From: Rhodoferax sp.
GTDB lineage: Bacteria > Pseudomonadota > Gammaproteobacteria > Burkholderiales > Burkholderiaceae_C
Length of the DNA stretch: 11,640 nt
Direction of reading: 5' to 3'
Assembly: GCA_026785765.1 (NCBI GenBank)
Contig: JAJAZK010000409.1
Span: 1-11,640 of the forward strand
The notes under the pieces were generated by a model. That model did not search any database. It saw only the letters and a program-made list of their open reading frames with translations, and was not told the DNA's origin. Positions 1-6,547 of the stretch are shown piece by piece. The translations under genes were made by a program, and so were the position numbers. Every line of letters begins with the position of its first letter. Positions within the stretch are counted from its first letter, which is position 1.

Positions 1-1146
1 ATCGACGGCCATGACCTGGAGTCGCTGATACCCACATTGGAGAACATCAAGTTGCTTGATGGCCCGCAGTTCCTGCACGTGGTCACCAGGAAAGGCCAGG
101 GTTACAGGCTGGCCGAGGCCGATCCGGTGGCCTACCACGGGCCGGGCAAGTTCGATCCGGCGGTTGGCCTGGAGAAGCCGGCGCTGCCAGCCAAGACCAC
201 CTTCACGCAGGTGTTCGGTCAATGGTTGTGCGACATGGCGGACAAGGACCTGCGTCTGGTGGCTATCACGCCTGCAATGCGCGAAGGGTCGGGCATGGTG
301 GAGTTCGAAAAGCGCTTCCCGACGCGTTACTTCGATGTCGGCATCGCAGAGCAGCATGCGGTCACCTTTGCGGCCGGGCTTGCCTGTGAGGGCCTCAAAC
401 CGGTAGTCGCAATTTATTCGACCTTTCTGCAGCGTGCTTATGACCAACTGGTCCACGACGTGGCCATCCAGAACCTGCCAGTGGTCTTCGCCCTCGACCG
501 CGCCGGGTTGGTCGGCGCCGATGGCGCGACGCACGCCGGCGCTTACGACATCCCCTACCTGCGCTGTGTCCCGAACCTGAGCATCGCCTGCCCGGCCGAC
601 GAGAACGAATGTCGCCAACTTCTTTGTAGCGCGTTCGAGCAGAACCATCCGGTGGCGGTGCGGTACCCGCGCGGCGCCGGTGCCGGAGTGGCGGTGCAAG
701 GCGGTTTGCAGGCTCTGCCATTTGGAAAGGCGGAGTTGCGCCGCCAAGGCAAGGGCGTGGCGATCCTGGCATTCGGAACCCTTTTGTACCCGGCACTCGA
801 GGCCGCCGAGCTACTCAACGCCACCGTCGTCAACATGCGCTGGGCCAAACCACTGGATACCGCGCTTCTGTTGCAGGTGGCGCAGGAGCATTCGGCTCTG
901 GTGACGGTTGAGGAGGGCGCCATCATGGGAGGAGCGGGCAGCGCCGTCGGCGAGGCCCTGCAGGCGGCCGGCCTGCTCAGACCCCTGCTGCAACTGGGTT
1001 TGCCAGACCTCTTCATCGAACATGGTGACCCGGCAAAACTGCTGGCCCGGCTGGGCCTGGACGCTGCGGGCATCGCCGCGTCCGTCCGCGCGCGCTTTGC
1101 GACCCTGCAAGACAGCGACCGCCCGGCGCTGAAGATCGTGGCGTGA
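1..1146 (+). CDS. dxs: 1-deoxy-D-xylulose-5-phosphate synthase, C-terminal part (5' end outside window)
   Basis: The frame is open from base 1 and ends at TGA 1144-1146, giving 381 codons; the family is about 620-640 residues, so roughly 240 N-terminal residues (thiamine diphosphate-binding domain) lie outside the window. DXS condenses pyruvate with glyceraldehyde 3-phosphate in the cytoplasm, the first step of the MEP isoprenoid pathway. The first residues (GHDLESL) match the end of the first domain. The central pyrimidine-binding domain (about residues 65-225) carries FDVGIAEQHAVTFAAG, whose glutamate at bases 349-351 is the cofactor-activating residue of the family, then DRAGLVGADGATHAGAYD and RYPRG. 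The transketolase C-terminal domain follows (about 240-365). No frameshift or missing motif is seen. No convincing terminator follows; the next gene starts 216 bases later and is functionally unrelated. Confidence 0.97.
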   Translation: MDGHDLESLIPTLENIKLLDGPQFLHVVTRKGQGYRLAEADPVAYHGPGKFDPAVGLEKPALPAKTTFTQVFGQWLCDMADKDLRLVAITPAMREGSGMVEFEKRFPTRYFDVGIAEQHAVTFAAGLACEGLKPVVAIYSTFLQRAYDQLVHDVAIQNLPVVFALDRAGLVGADGATHAGAYDIPYLRCVPNLSIACPADENECRQLLCSAFEQNHPVAVRYPRGAGAGVAVQGGLQALPFGKAELRRQGKGVAILAFGTLLYPALEAAELLNATVVNMRWAKPLDTALLLQVAQEHSALVTVEEGAIMGGAGSAVGEALQAAGLLRPLLQLGLPDLFIEHGDPAKLLARLGLDAAGIAASVRARFATLQDSDRPALKIVA

Positions 1147-1362
1147 GCCGCTGCGCGACGAGCCCCTATGGTGCCCATCGGGCGCAGTCCCGTTTGCTGG
1201 TGCGCGCAGCCAGTGCCTTTTCTATGCAGTGTTTTCCCTAGTACGTTTATCTGCGCCCAGGCCGGATTCGGCCCCGCTTGCGGTTAACCTTCACGCTCCG
1301 GGCCCGTCATGGCCTGCATTGACTCGCGCCTCGTTACATAAGGTCGCAATTTCGGAGGCTTC

Positions 1363-1977
1363 ATGTCCGCGCTTCTATCCCTATCCCGGCTCATCGACGC
1401 CATCAGTACCGGGCTCGGCAAACTGGTCATGTGGCTGATTCTGGCCGCCACCGCCATCAGCGCCGGCAATGCCATCATGCGCAAGGCTTTCAGCATCGGC
1501 TCCAACGCCTACCTCGAGATCCAGTGGTACCTGTTTGCCGCCGTGTTCATGCTCGGCGTGGGTTATGTGATGCTCAAGAACGCCCACGTGCGCATCGACT
1601 TCATTTCCACCCGCCTGTCCAAACGCACCAATGCCATCATCGACGCCATCGGCATCGTGGTATTCACGATTCCGCTGGCTGCGATCATGATCAATCTTGG
1701 CTGGCCGGTGTTCTACCGGGCATGGATGTCGGGCGAGATGAGCCAGAACGCCGGTGGTCTGATCCGCTGGCCAGTCTTCTTGCTGGTGCCGCTCGGGTTC
1801 TCGCTGCTGATCATGCAAAGTGTGTCCGAGCTGATCAAACGCGTCGGTTTCCTGACCGGTCATCGGGCTGAGCCGTTCACGGTCGAAGACGACAAGACAG
1901 CGGAGGAACTCCTGCTGGAGGAACTCGCGCGCGAGGCGGAAGCCCGCGTGTCTGCCGTACCTGCGGGGAAGAACTGA
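1363..1977 (+). CDS. dctQ: TRAP transporter small permease subunit (DctQ family)
   Basis: The 204-residue inner-membrane protein is the small membrane subunit of a tripartite ATP-independent periplasmic (TRAP) transporter, which uses a sodium or proton gradient. Four hydrophobic segments are seen, at about residues 18-38, 50-72, 92-114 and 135-157. Family signatures are present: LEIQWYLFAAVFMLGVGY (51-68), then NAHVRIDF (73-80), and GGLIRWPVFLLVPLGFSLL (131-149). A charged cytoplasmic-type tail (165-204) is rich in Glu and Lys. The ATG at 1363 is chosen because GGAGG at 1354-1358 lies just upstream, with a short 4-base gap. The stop at 1975-1977 is separated by one base from the large permease start, so the two genes are almost certainly co-transcribed and translationally coupled. 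No clear sigma70 promoter could be picked in the 216-base gap after dxs. Confidence 0.95.
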   Translation: MSALLSLSRLIDAISTGLGKLVMWLILAATAISAGNAIMRKAFSIGSNAYLEIQWYLFAAVFMLGVGYVMLKNAHVRIDFISTRLSKRTNAIIDAIGIVVFTIPLAAIMINLGWPVFYRAWMSGEMSQNAGGLIRWPVFLLVPLGFSLLIMQSVSELIKRVGFLTGHRAEPFTVEDDKTAEELLLEELAREAEARVSAVPAGKN

Positions 1978-1978
1978 C

Positions 1979-3820
1979 ATGACCGCCTTTATCGCCGCCA
2001 ACTTTGTCCCGCTGATGTTCGCGGGGCTGTTCTTTTTCCTGCTCACTGGCATCCCGGTGGCTTTTGGCCTGGCCGCGACCGGGTTGTTGTTCGGTTTCAT
2101 CGGCATGGAAGCTGGACTGTTCCAGACCAACCTGTTCCAGGCGCTGCCGTTGCGGGTGATGGGCATCATGTCCAACGACACCCTGCTGGCGATTCCGTTT
2201 TTCACCTTCATGGGCATTATTCTGGAGCGCTCGCGCATGGCGGAGGACCTGCTGGAGACCGTGGGCCAGGTGTTCGGGCCGGTGCGCGGCGGTCTGGCGA
2301 TCGCGGTGATCCTGGTCGGAGCCCTGCTCGCTGCCACTACCGGCGTGGTCGCAGCGGCCGTCATCTCGATGGGCCTGATTTCGCTGCCGATCATGCTGCG
2401 GTACGGTTACAACCGCACCATCGCGACCGGCACCATCACCGCCTCCGGCACCCTGGCCCAGGCCATCCCGCCGTCCCTGGTGCTGATTGTGCTGGCCGAC
2501 CAGATGGGCCGCTCTGTGGGCGACATGTATGCCGGCGCGCTGATCCCCGGCCTGTTGCTGGTGGGCCTGTACCTGGTGTTTATCCTGGCAGTGTCGGTGG
2601 TCAAGCCGGCCTGGGTGCCGGCCTTGCCGTTGGAGGCGCGCATCTACAAGGAGGACAACGGCGCCAGTGGCCACGTGTCCCTGATCGTGCTGCTGCTGGC
2701 CTGCGCCGCGGCTGGCTTTGCCTGGTCCACCCAACACGACCAGATCATGCGCACTTTGCTGGATCGCTCGACGGCCGCGCCGGGCGACGAGATCGTGATC
2801 CTGTCGATGACGATCGCGTCCTTCCTGGCGCTGGCGCTGGCCATCGCCAACCGGGTCCTGCGTCTGGGCCTGCTGTCGCGGCTGGCCGAGCAGGTCACCT
2901 TTGTGCTGATACCGCCGCTGGTGTTGATCTTCCTGGTGCTGGGCACAATTTTCCTGGGGGTGGCGACGCCGACCGAGGGTGGCGCCATGGGGGCGATGGG
3001 TGCCTTGATCATGGCGGTGTCGCGCAAACGGCTCGGCCTCGGTCTGCTCAAGCAGGCACTCGACGGTACGGTCAAGCTGGCGACCTTTGTGATGTTCATC
3101 CTGATCGGCTCGACGGTGTTCAGTTTCACCTTCAACGCGGCGGACGGGCACTTCTGGGTCGAACACCTGTTCAAGGACATGCCCGGCGGAGCGCTGGGTT
3201 TCCTGATCGTGGTGAATATTCTGGTCTTCATCCTGGGTTGTTTTATCGACTTCTTCGAGATCGCCTTCATCGTGATACCGATCCTGGTGCCGGTGGCCGA
3301 GAAGATTCTCCCGGCCATGTTGCCCGGGGTGCCGCTGGACGCGGTAATGATCTGGTTTGGCGTGATCATTGCCATGAATTTGCAGACCTCCTTCCTGACA
3401 CCGCCGTTCGGTTTTGCGCTGTTCTACCTGCGCAGTGTGGCGGCAAAGCTTGATTACAAGGACCGGGTGACAGGCGCGCTGATCCCGGCGGTGACGACGG
3501 CGCAGATCTACAAGGGTTCGATCGCCTTCATCATCCTGCAATTGACCATGGTCGCAGCGGTGATTTCCTTCCCGGGGCTGGTCACCGGTGGCATCGAAAG
3601 AGGCGAGAGGGTGGACGCCGACCAGGTGCTGCAGCAAATGCAGGAGACGGACCAGAAAGATAACGCGGCGGCCGCTGCTGCCGCGGCTGGCCCTGGCGCT
3701 GCGGCGTCCGCGCCAGAGGCCGGTGCCAGCGCGCCCGCCGGCGAGGAAGCCCCGTTGGCGGACGACGACCCCATGAAGGCGCTGCAAGACGCCATGAAGG
3801 CCGACAGCAAGAAGAAGTAG
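1979..3820 (+). CDS. dctM: TRAP transporter large permease subunit (DctM family), long form with Ala-rich tail
   Basis: This 613-residue polytopic membrane protein forms the transport channel of the TRAP system. DctM signatures include NDTLLAIPFFTFMGIILERS (66-85), ITASGTLAQAIPPSLVLIVL (153-172), GVATPTEGGAMGA (327-339) and NLQTSFLTPPFGFALFYLRS (467-486). Ordinary DctM proteins are about 425-450 residues. The extra length comes from an insertion of about 100 residues (about 212-310) holding two more hydrophobic stretches, as in the long permeases paired with TakP-type binding proteins, and from a soluble C-terminal tail (540-613). The tail is Ala/Pro/Glu-rich, with a run of eight alanines (563-570) and a final KKK. 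The start follows the dctQ stop by one base, with GGGGAAG upstream. The matching binding protein is encoded convergently just downstream, beyond a shared terminator. Confidence 0.95.
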   Translation: MTAFIAANFVPLMFAGLFFFLLTGIPVAFGLAATGLLFGFIGMEAGLFQTNLFQALPLRVMGIMSNDTLLAIPFFTFMGIILERSRMAEDLLETVGQVFGPVRGGLAIAVILVGALLAATTGVVAAAVISMGLISLPIMLRYGYNRTIATGTITASGTLAQAIPPSLVLIVLADQMGRSVGDMYAGALIPGLLLVGLYLVFILAVSVVKPAWVPALPLEARIYKEDNGASGHVSLIVLLLACAAAGFAWSTQHDQIMRTLLDRSTAAPGDEIVILSMTIASFLALALAIANRVLRLGLLSRLAEQVTFVLIPPLVLIFLVLGTIFLGVATPTEGGAMGAMGALIMAVSRKRLGLGLLKQALDGTVKLATFVMFILIGSTVFSFTFNAADGHFWVEHLFKDMPGGALGFLIVVNILVFILGCFIDFFEIAFIVIPILVPVAEKILPAMLPGVPLDAVMIWFGVIIAMNLQTSFLTPPFGFALFYLRSVAAKLDYKDRVTGALIPAVTTAQIYKGSIAFIILQLTMVAAVISFPGLVTGGIERGERVDADQVLQQMQETDQKDNAAAAAAAAGPGAAASAPEAGASAPAGEEAPLADDDPMKALQDAMKADSKKK

Positions 3821-3825
3821 CTGCG

Positions 3826-3856
3826 CGCCTGCGGCCTGCGGTGAGCGCCGCAGGCG
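3826..3856 (+). other. Perfect 10-bp stem-loop just after dctM stop
   Basis: CGCCTGCGGC (3826-3835) and GCCGCAGGCG (3847-3856) are perfect reverse complements with an 11-base loop. The hairpin begins 6 bases after the dctM stop and is not followed by a T run, so it is not a terminator by itself. It may protect the 3' end of the dctQM message; that role is inference. Confidence 0.55.
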
Positions 3857-3882
3857 ACTCAGTCGGCACTTGGCCGCCCACG

Positions 3883-3912
3883 AAAAAAGGCCCCGCATGC
3901 GGGGCCTTTTTT
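3883..3912. terminator. Bidirectional intrinsic terminator between dctM and takP
   Basis: Bases 3883-3912 form a perfect 30-base palindrome: six A, then the stem half GGCCCCGCA, its complement TGCGGGGCC, then six T (a seventh T follows at 3913). Read on either strand it gives a GC-rich hairpin followed by a U tract, so it can end both the dctQM transcript (+) and the takP transcript (-). It lies midway between the two convergent stops (3820 and 3963). This is among the clearest non-coding signals in the window. Confidence 0.95.
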
Positions 3913-3931
3913 TCAGGTTCAGGAATGGAGC

Positions 3932-3949
3932 GAGCCGCCGAAGCGGCTC
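3932..3949 (-). other. UUCG-tetraloop hairpin in the takP 3' untranslated region
   Basis: GAGCCGC (3932-3938) pairs with GCGGCTC (3943-3949). On the - strand the loop reads C-UUCG-G, the extra-stable tetraloop. It lies 13 bases downstream of the takP stop and upstream of the shared terminator in the takP transcript. It may stabilise the abundant binding-protein message; this is inference from position. Confidence 0.5.
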
Positions 3950-3962
3950 CACCCTGCGGAGA

Positions 3963-5045
3963 TTACAGCTTTTGGCTCTGCATGAAGCTGTCGAAGCGCG
4001 CTTCCGTGAAGCGGAACCACAGGTTGGATTCGCGACGGAAGTTCGAGTAGTCGTCGTAGATCTTCTTGAACGCCGGGTTCGATCCGCTCAACTCGCTGTA
4101 CAGCTCCATGGCTTGTTTGAACGCCTCGTCCATCACCGGTTTCGGGAACGGCACCAGCTTGACCTTGTTGGCGACCAGTTCCTTCAGTACGCCGGGGTTG
4201 CGGGCATCGTACTTGGCCTGCATCTCGGTGTGGGCAAAAGCCGCGGCCGATTCGATGATGGCCTTGTATTCACCGGACAGGGTGTCGAAGGCCTTCTGGT
4301 TGACGTACAGGTCCAGCTGCGGACCACCTTCCCACCAGCCGGGGTAATGGTAAATCGGCGCGACCTTGAAGAAGCCAAGCTTCTGGTCGTCGTACGGACC
4401 GACCCATTCTGCTGCGTCGATCGTGCCCTTTTCCAGCGCCTGGTAGATTTCGCCGCCGGGGATGTTCTGCGAGACCGTGCCCAGGCGTGCCGTGACCTTG
4501 CCGGCAAAACCGCCGACGCGGAACTTCAGGCCCTTCATGTCGGCTACAGTCTTGATCTCCTTGCGGTACCAGCCGCCCATCTGGGCGCCGGTATTGCCCA
4601 TGGGGAAACTGGTGAAGCCATAGTTTGAGAAGAACTCGCGCATCAGTTTGAGGCCGTTGCCGTCATAAGACCAGGCCGTCATCTGGCGGCTGTTCAGGCC
4701 GAACGGGATGGCACAACCCATGGCGAACGCATCGTTCTTGCCGAAGTAGTAATAAGAGGCGGTGTGGCCCATTTCCACCGTGCCGTTTTGCACCGCGTCC
4801 ACCAGGCCGGGCATCGGCACCAGTTCGCCGGCCGCATGCACCGAAATTTCGAACTTGCCACCGGTCATGTCCTTGACCTTGCGGGAAAAAGTTTCGGCTG
4901 CACCGTAGATGGTGTCGAGCGCCTTCGGGAAACCCGAGGTCAGGCGCCAGCGGATATTTGCTTGCGCATGCACGACGGCGGGTGCGATGCCCGCGGCCAG
5001 CACACCGGCCAGCCCGGCATTCTTGATGATCGAACGACGATCCAT
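3963..5045 (-). CDS. takP: TRAP transporter solute-binding protein, TakP-like (2-oxo acid/pyruvate type)
   Basis: This 360-residue protein captures solute in the periplasm for the DctQM permease. It starts with a twin-Arg-like leader: MDRRS, a hydrophobic stretch (about 11-25) and a likely cleavage after VVHAQA (about 28). The mature part matches the DctP fold and, from memory, closely resembles Rhodobacter TakP, which binds 2-oxo acids with a sodium ion. Residues in the positions expected for the ligand and ion site are Q155 (NTGAQMGGW), R176 (LKFRVGGFAGKV) and E213-W214 (IDAAEWVGPYDD). TPGWW-type wording occurs as YHYPGWWEGGPQ (233-243). The ATG at 5045 is supported by GGAGA at 5053-5057, 7 bases upstream. 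It is divergent from the SenA-like gene and convergent with dctM, an uncommon layout for a TRAP system. Exact substrate (pyruvate, lactate or another 2-oxo or hydroxy acid) cannot be settled from sequence. Confidence 0.93.
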   Translation of the reverse strand: MDRRSIIKNAGLAGVLAAGIAPAVVHAQANIRWRLTSGFPKALDTIYGAAETFSRKVKDMTGGKFEISVHAAGELVPMPGLVDAVQNGTVEMGHTASYYYFGKNDAFAMGCAIPFGLNSRQMTAWSYDGNGLKLMREFFSNYGFTSFPMGNTGAQMGGWYRKEIKTVADMKGLKFRVGGFAGKVTARLGTVSQNIPGGEIYQALEKGTIDAAEWVGPYDDQKLGFFKVAPIYHYPGWWEGGPQLDLYVNQKAFDTLSGEYKAIIESAAAFAHTEMQAKYDARNPGVLKELVANKVKLVPFPKPVMDEAFKQAMELYSELSGSNPAFKKIYDDYSNFRRESNLWFRFTEARFDSFMQSQKL

Positions 5046-5075
5046 AGAACTGTCTCCAGTAAGTAGAAATTAAAC

Positions 5076-5086
5076 CGGTACCACCA
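5076..5086 (-). promoter_or_regulatory. Second, imperfect TGGT-N3-ACCA-like operator near takP start
   Basis: The + strand reads CGGTACCACCA, ten of eleven positions of the symmetric pattern TGGT-N3-ACCA; on the - strand it reads TGGTGGTACCG. Flanking bases extend the likeness on the right arm (ACCAAT). Its centre (5081) is 43 bp from the centre of the better site (5124), about four helical turns, so two bound dimers would lie on the same face of the DNA. It overlaps the region between 31 and 41 bases upstream of the takP ATG, where repression would be expected. The assignment is inference. Confidence 0.4.
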
Positions 5087-5117
5087 ATGGGCGCTACCAG
5101 CGGGATTGCGACACCGG

Positions 5118-5130
5118 GTGGTGTCACCAC
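5118..5130 (-). promoter_or_regulatory. Candidate FadR-subfamily GntR operator upstream of takP
   Basis: GTGGTG-T-CACCAC is a perfect 13-bp dyad whose core TGGTGTCACCA (5119-5129) exactly fits TGGT-N3-ACCA, the recognition pattern of FadR-type GntR regulators. PdhR (pyruvate) and LldR (lactate) are family members with this pattern. It lies 74-84 bases upstream of takP, which encodes a likely pyruvate/2-oxo-acid binding protein, so effector and substrate would agree. An overlapping dyad, GACACC/GGTGTC (5110-5125), shares half of it. A TACAAT (-10-like, - strand, 5149-5154) lies just upstream but lacks a good -35 box. No copy of the pattern was seen in front of dctQ. Confidence 0.55.
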
Positions 5131-5189
5131 GACTTGAGGTCTGGAGGAATTGTAGGAACAAAGCGGCGCCCGACCGGCAGGGCTTTCCC

Positions 5190-5233
5190 TAACTTTCATG
5201 ATGTCCACTCTTCACCCCGCATCATGAAAGTTA
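5190..5233. repeat. Perfect 14-bp inverted repeat in the takP/senA divergent region
   Basis: TAACTTTCATGATG (5190-5203) is repeated as its exact reverse complement CATCATGAAAGTTA (5220-5233), with a 16-base spacer. Each arm contains the small palindrome TCATGA, and these are 26 bp apart centre to centre. The element lies 64 bases before the SenA-like start and 145 bases before the takP start. It lacks a T run and is in a promoter region, so a paired-dimer operator is more likely than a terminator. The cognate regulator is unknown. Confidence 0.7.
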
Positions 5234-5296
5234 TTTCACGTTAAGGGCGCCACGATAACCAGCAGGCGCCGCAGTGCCATTGTTAAGATCGGCGAT

Positions 5297-6547
5297 ATGC
5301 AGGAATCCACACTTGCCAGCACCGGAATCGACAGCCCGGACATGCGCCGCGCCGGGCGCGAACTGCTGTCGGTGGCCCTGATGGACGCGCGCAACCACAG
5401 CCTGCATTTGATCGGCCTGCTGGGAGTCGCATTGGAGCCCGGCGGTTATGCCGTGCCGCAGGAGCTGGACACCAGTCCGCCATTGTGGGAGCTCGGCCAC
5501 ATCGGCTGGTTTCAGGAGTGGTGGATTGCGCGCAACACGCAGCGCCTGCGCGGCCCGTTGGCGGATGGGTGTGCACCGCGCCTGCCCCCGGTGCTGGCGC
5601 AGGCGGATGCATGCTGGAGTGACGACCAATTGCCGCATGCGGCGCGCTGGCAGTCCGGCCTGCCCGACCTGGTGCAGACGCGCGACTATTTGCTGGCCAC
5701 ACTGGAGACCACGCTGGAACTGCTGGAAAAAACCGAGGAATCGGATGCCGCCCTGTATTTTTTCCGGCTTGCCCTGTTCCATGAAGACATGCGGGGTGAA
5801 GAGCTGATAACCCTTGCGCAAACCTTGGGCATCGCGGTGCCGATCGAGGTGCCCGGGCCGATGGCCTTGCGCGAGCCGCTGCGCGTCAACACCGGCCAAT
5901 GGCTGCTGGGCAGCCCGACGCAGGCCGGTTTCCAGTTCGACAACGAGTGCGCGGTGCACGCCATCGACGTGCCCGAGTTCGACATTGATGCGCAGCCGGT
6001 GGCGTGGTCACAGTTTGTCGAGTTTGTCGACGACGGCGGTTACGACCGCCCGGAGTTGTGGCACATCGATGGCTGGTCATGGTTGCAGCAACAGGCCGCC
6101 GGCAATGGCGGGCGCGCACCGCGCTACGTGGACCAGATTGGTGTGGCCAGTGGCGCCGTGATGCAGCGCCGGTTTGGCGTCGCGCGGCGCATGTTGGGCG
6201 GCCAGCCGGTGCTGCATGTCAGCTGGTGGGAGGCCGACGCCTGGTGCCGCTGGGCCGGCCGGCGTCTGCCAGCCGAGGTCGAGTGGGAAATGGCGGCGCA
6301 CAACGCGCCAAGACGCGGCTTTCGCTGGGGCGAGGTATGGGAGTGGACTGGCAGCACGGCGCGTCCGTACCCCGGCTTTGTCGCCGGTCCCTGGCGCAAC
6401 TATTCGGAGCCCTGTTTTGGTAGTCACAAAGTGTTGCGTGGAGCCTCATTTGCCACGCGCGAGCGCATGAAGAACGCGAAATTCAGGCGCTTCGCCCTGC
6501 CAGGCGCGGACCACCTGTTCGCGGGCTTTCGCTCCTGCGCGGTCTGA
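5297..6547 (+). CDS. senA: EgtB-family enzyme, best fit selenoneine synthase SenA; one iron-ligand His replaced by Arg
   Basis: The 416-residue protein has the two-domain layout of EgtB-type non-heme iron sulfoxide or selenoxide synthases: a DinB-like four-helix domain (about 20-175) and a formylglycine-generating-enzyme-like domain (about 195-416). Signatures include PPLWELGHIGWFQEWW (61-76), VSWWEADAWCRWAGRRLP (308-325), WEWTGSTARPYPGFVAG (348-364) and HKVLRGASFATRERMK (377-392). The ending FRSCAV and the GWFQEWWIARN wording fit SenA, which joins a selenosugar to hercynine, better than EgtB; this rests on memory. EgtB enzymes hold iron with one His in the first motif (H68 here) and two in HxxxH. 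Here the second motif reads H162-EDM-R166, so the third ligand is missing (codon CGG at 5792-5794). No senB or selD is seen nearby. The start has only a weak ribosome site; Met16 (5342) is an alternative. The 3' end overlaps the convergent regulator by 65 bp. Confidence 0.75.
   Translation: MQESTLASTGIDSPDMRRAGRELLSVALMDARNHSLHLIGLLGVALEPGGYAVPQELDTSPPLWELGHIGWFQEWWIARNTQRLRGPLADGCAPRLPPVLAQADACWSDDQLPHAARWQSGLPDLVQTRDYLLATLETTLELLEKTEESDAALYFFRLALFHEDMRGEELITLAQTLGIAVPIEVPGPMALREPLRVNTGQWLLGSPTQAGFQFDNECAVHAIDVPEFDIDAQPVAWSQFVEFVDDGGYDRPELWHIDGWSWLQQQAAGNGGRAPRYVDQIGVASGAVMQRRFGVARRMLGGQPVLHVSWWEADAWCRWAGRRLPAEVEWEMAAHNAPRRGFRWGEVWEWTGSTARPYPGFVAGPWRNYSEPCFGSHKVLRGASFATRERMKNAKFRRFALPGADHLFAGFRSCAV

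Noticed and set aside
1151..1187. Possible terminator after dxs (CTGCGC...GCGCAG)
   Set aside because: Only a 6-bp outer stem with a large interior and no following T run; not convincing as an intrinsic terminator.
1319..1341. TTGACT at 1319-1324 as a -35 box for dctQM
   Set aside because: No acceptable -10 hexamer at 16-18 bases; the nearby TACATA is only about 10 bases away. No promoter is called.
1877..3952. Very long open frame on the - strand opposite dctM
   Set aside because: Its translation is rich in Gln, His, Arg and Asp with no recognisable domain, and it mirrors the codon periodicity of the strongly supported dctM gene. It is an antisense shadow of GC-rich coding DNA.
5245..5270. 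Two GGCGCC palindromes flanking a short segment before the SenA-like gene
   Set aside because: Six-base GC palindromes are common at this base composition, and nothing else supports a site.
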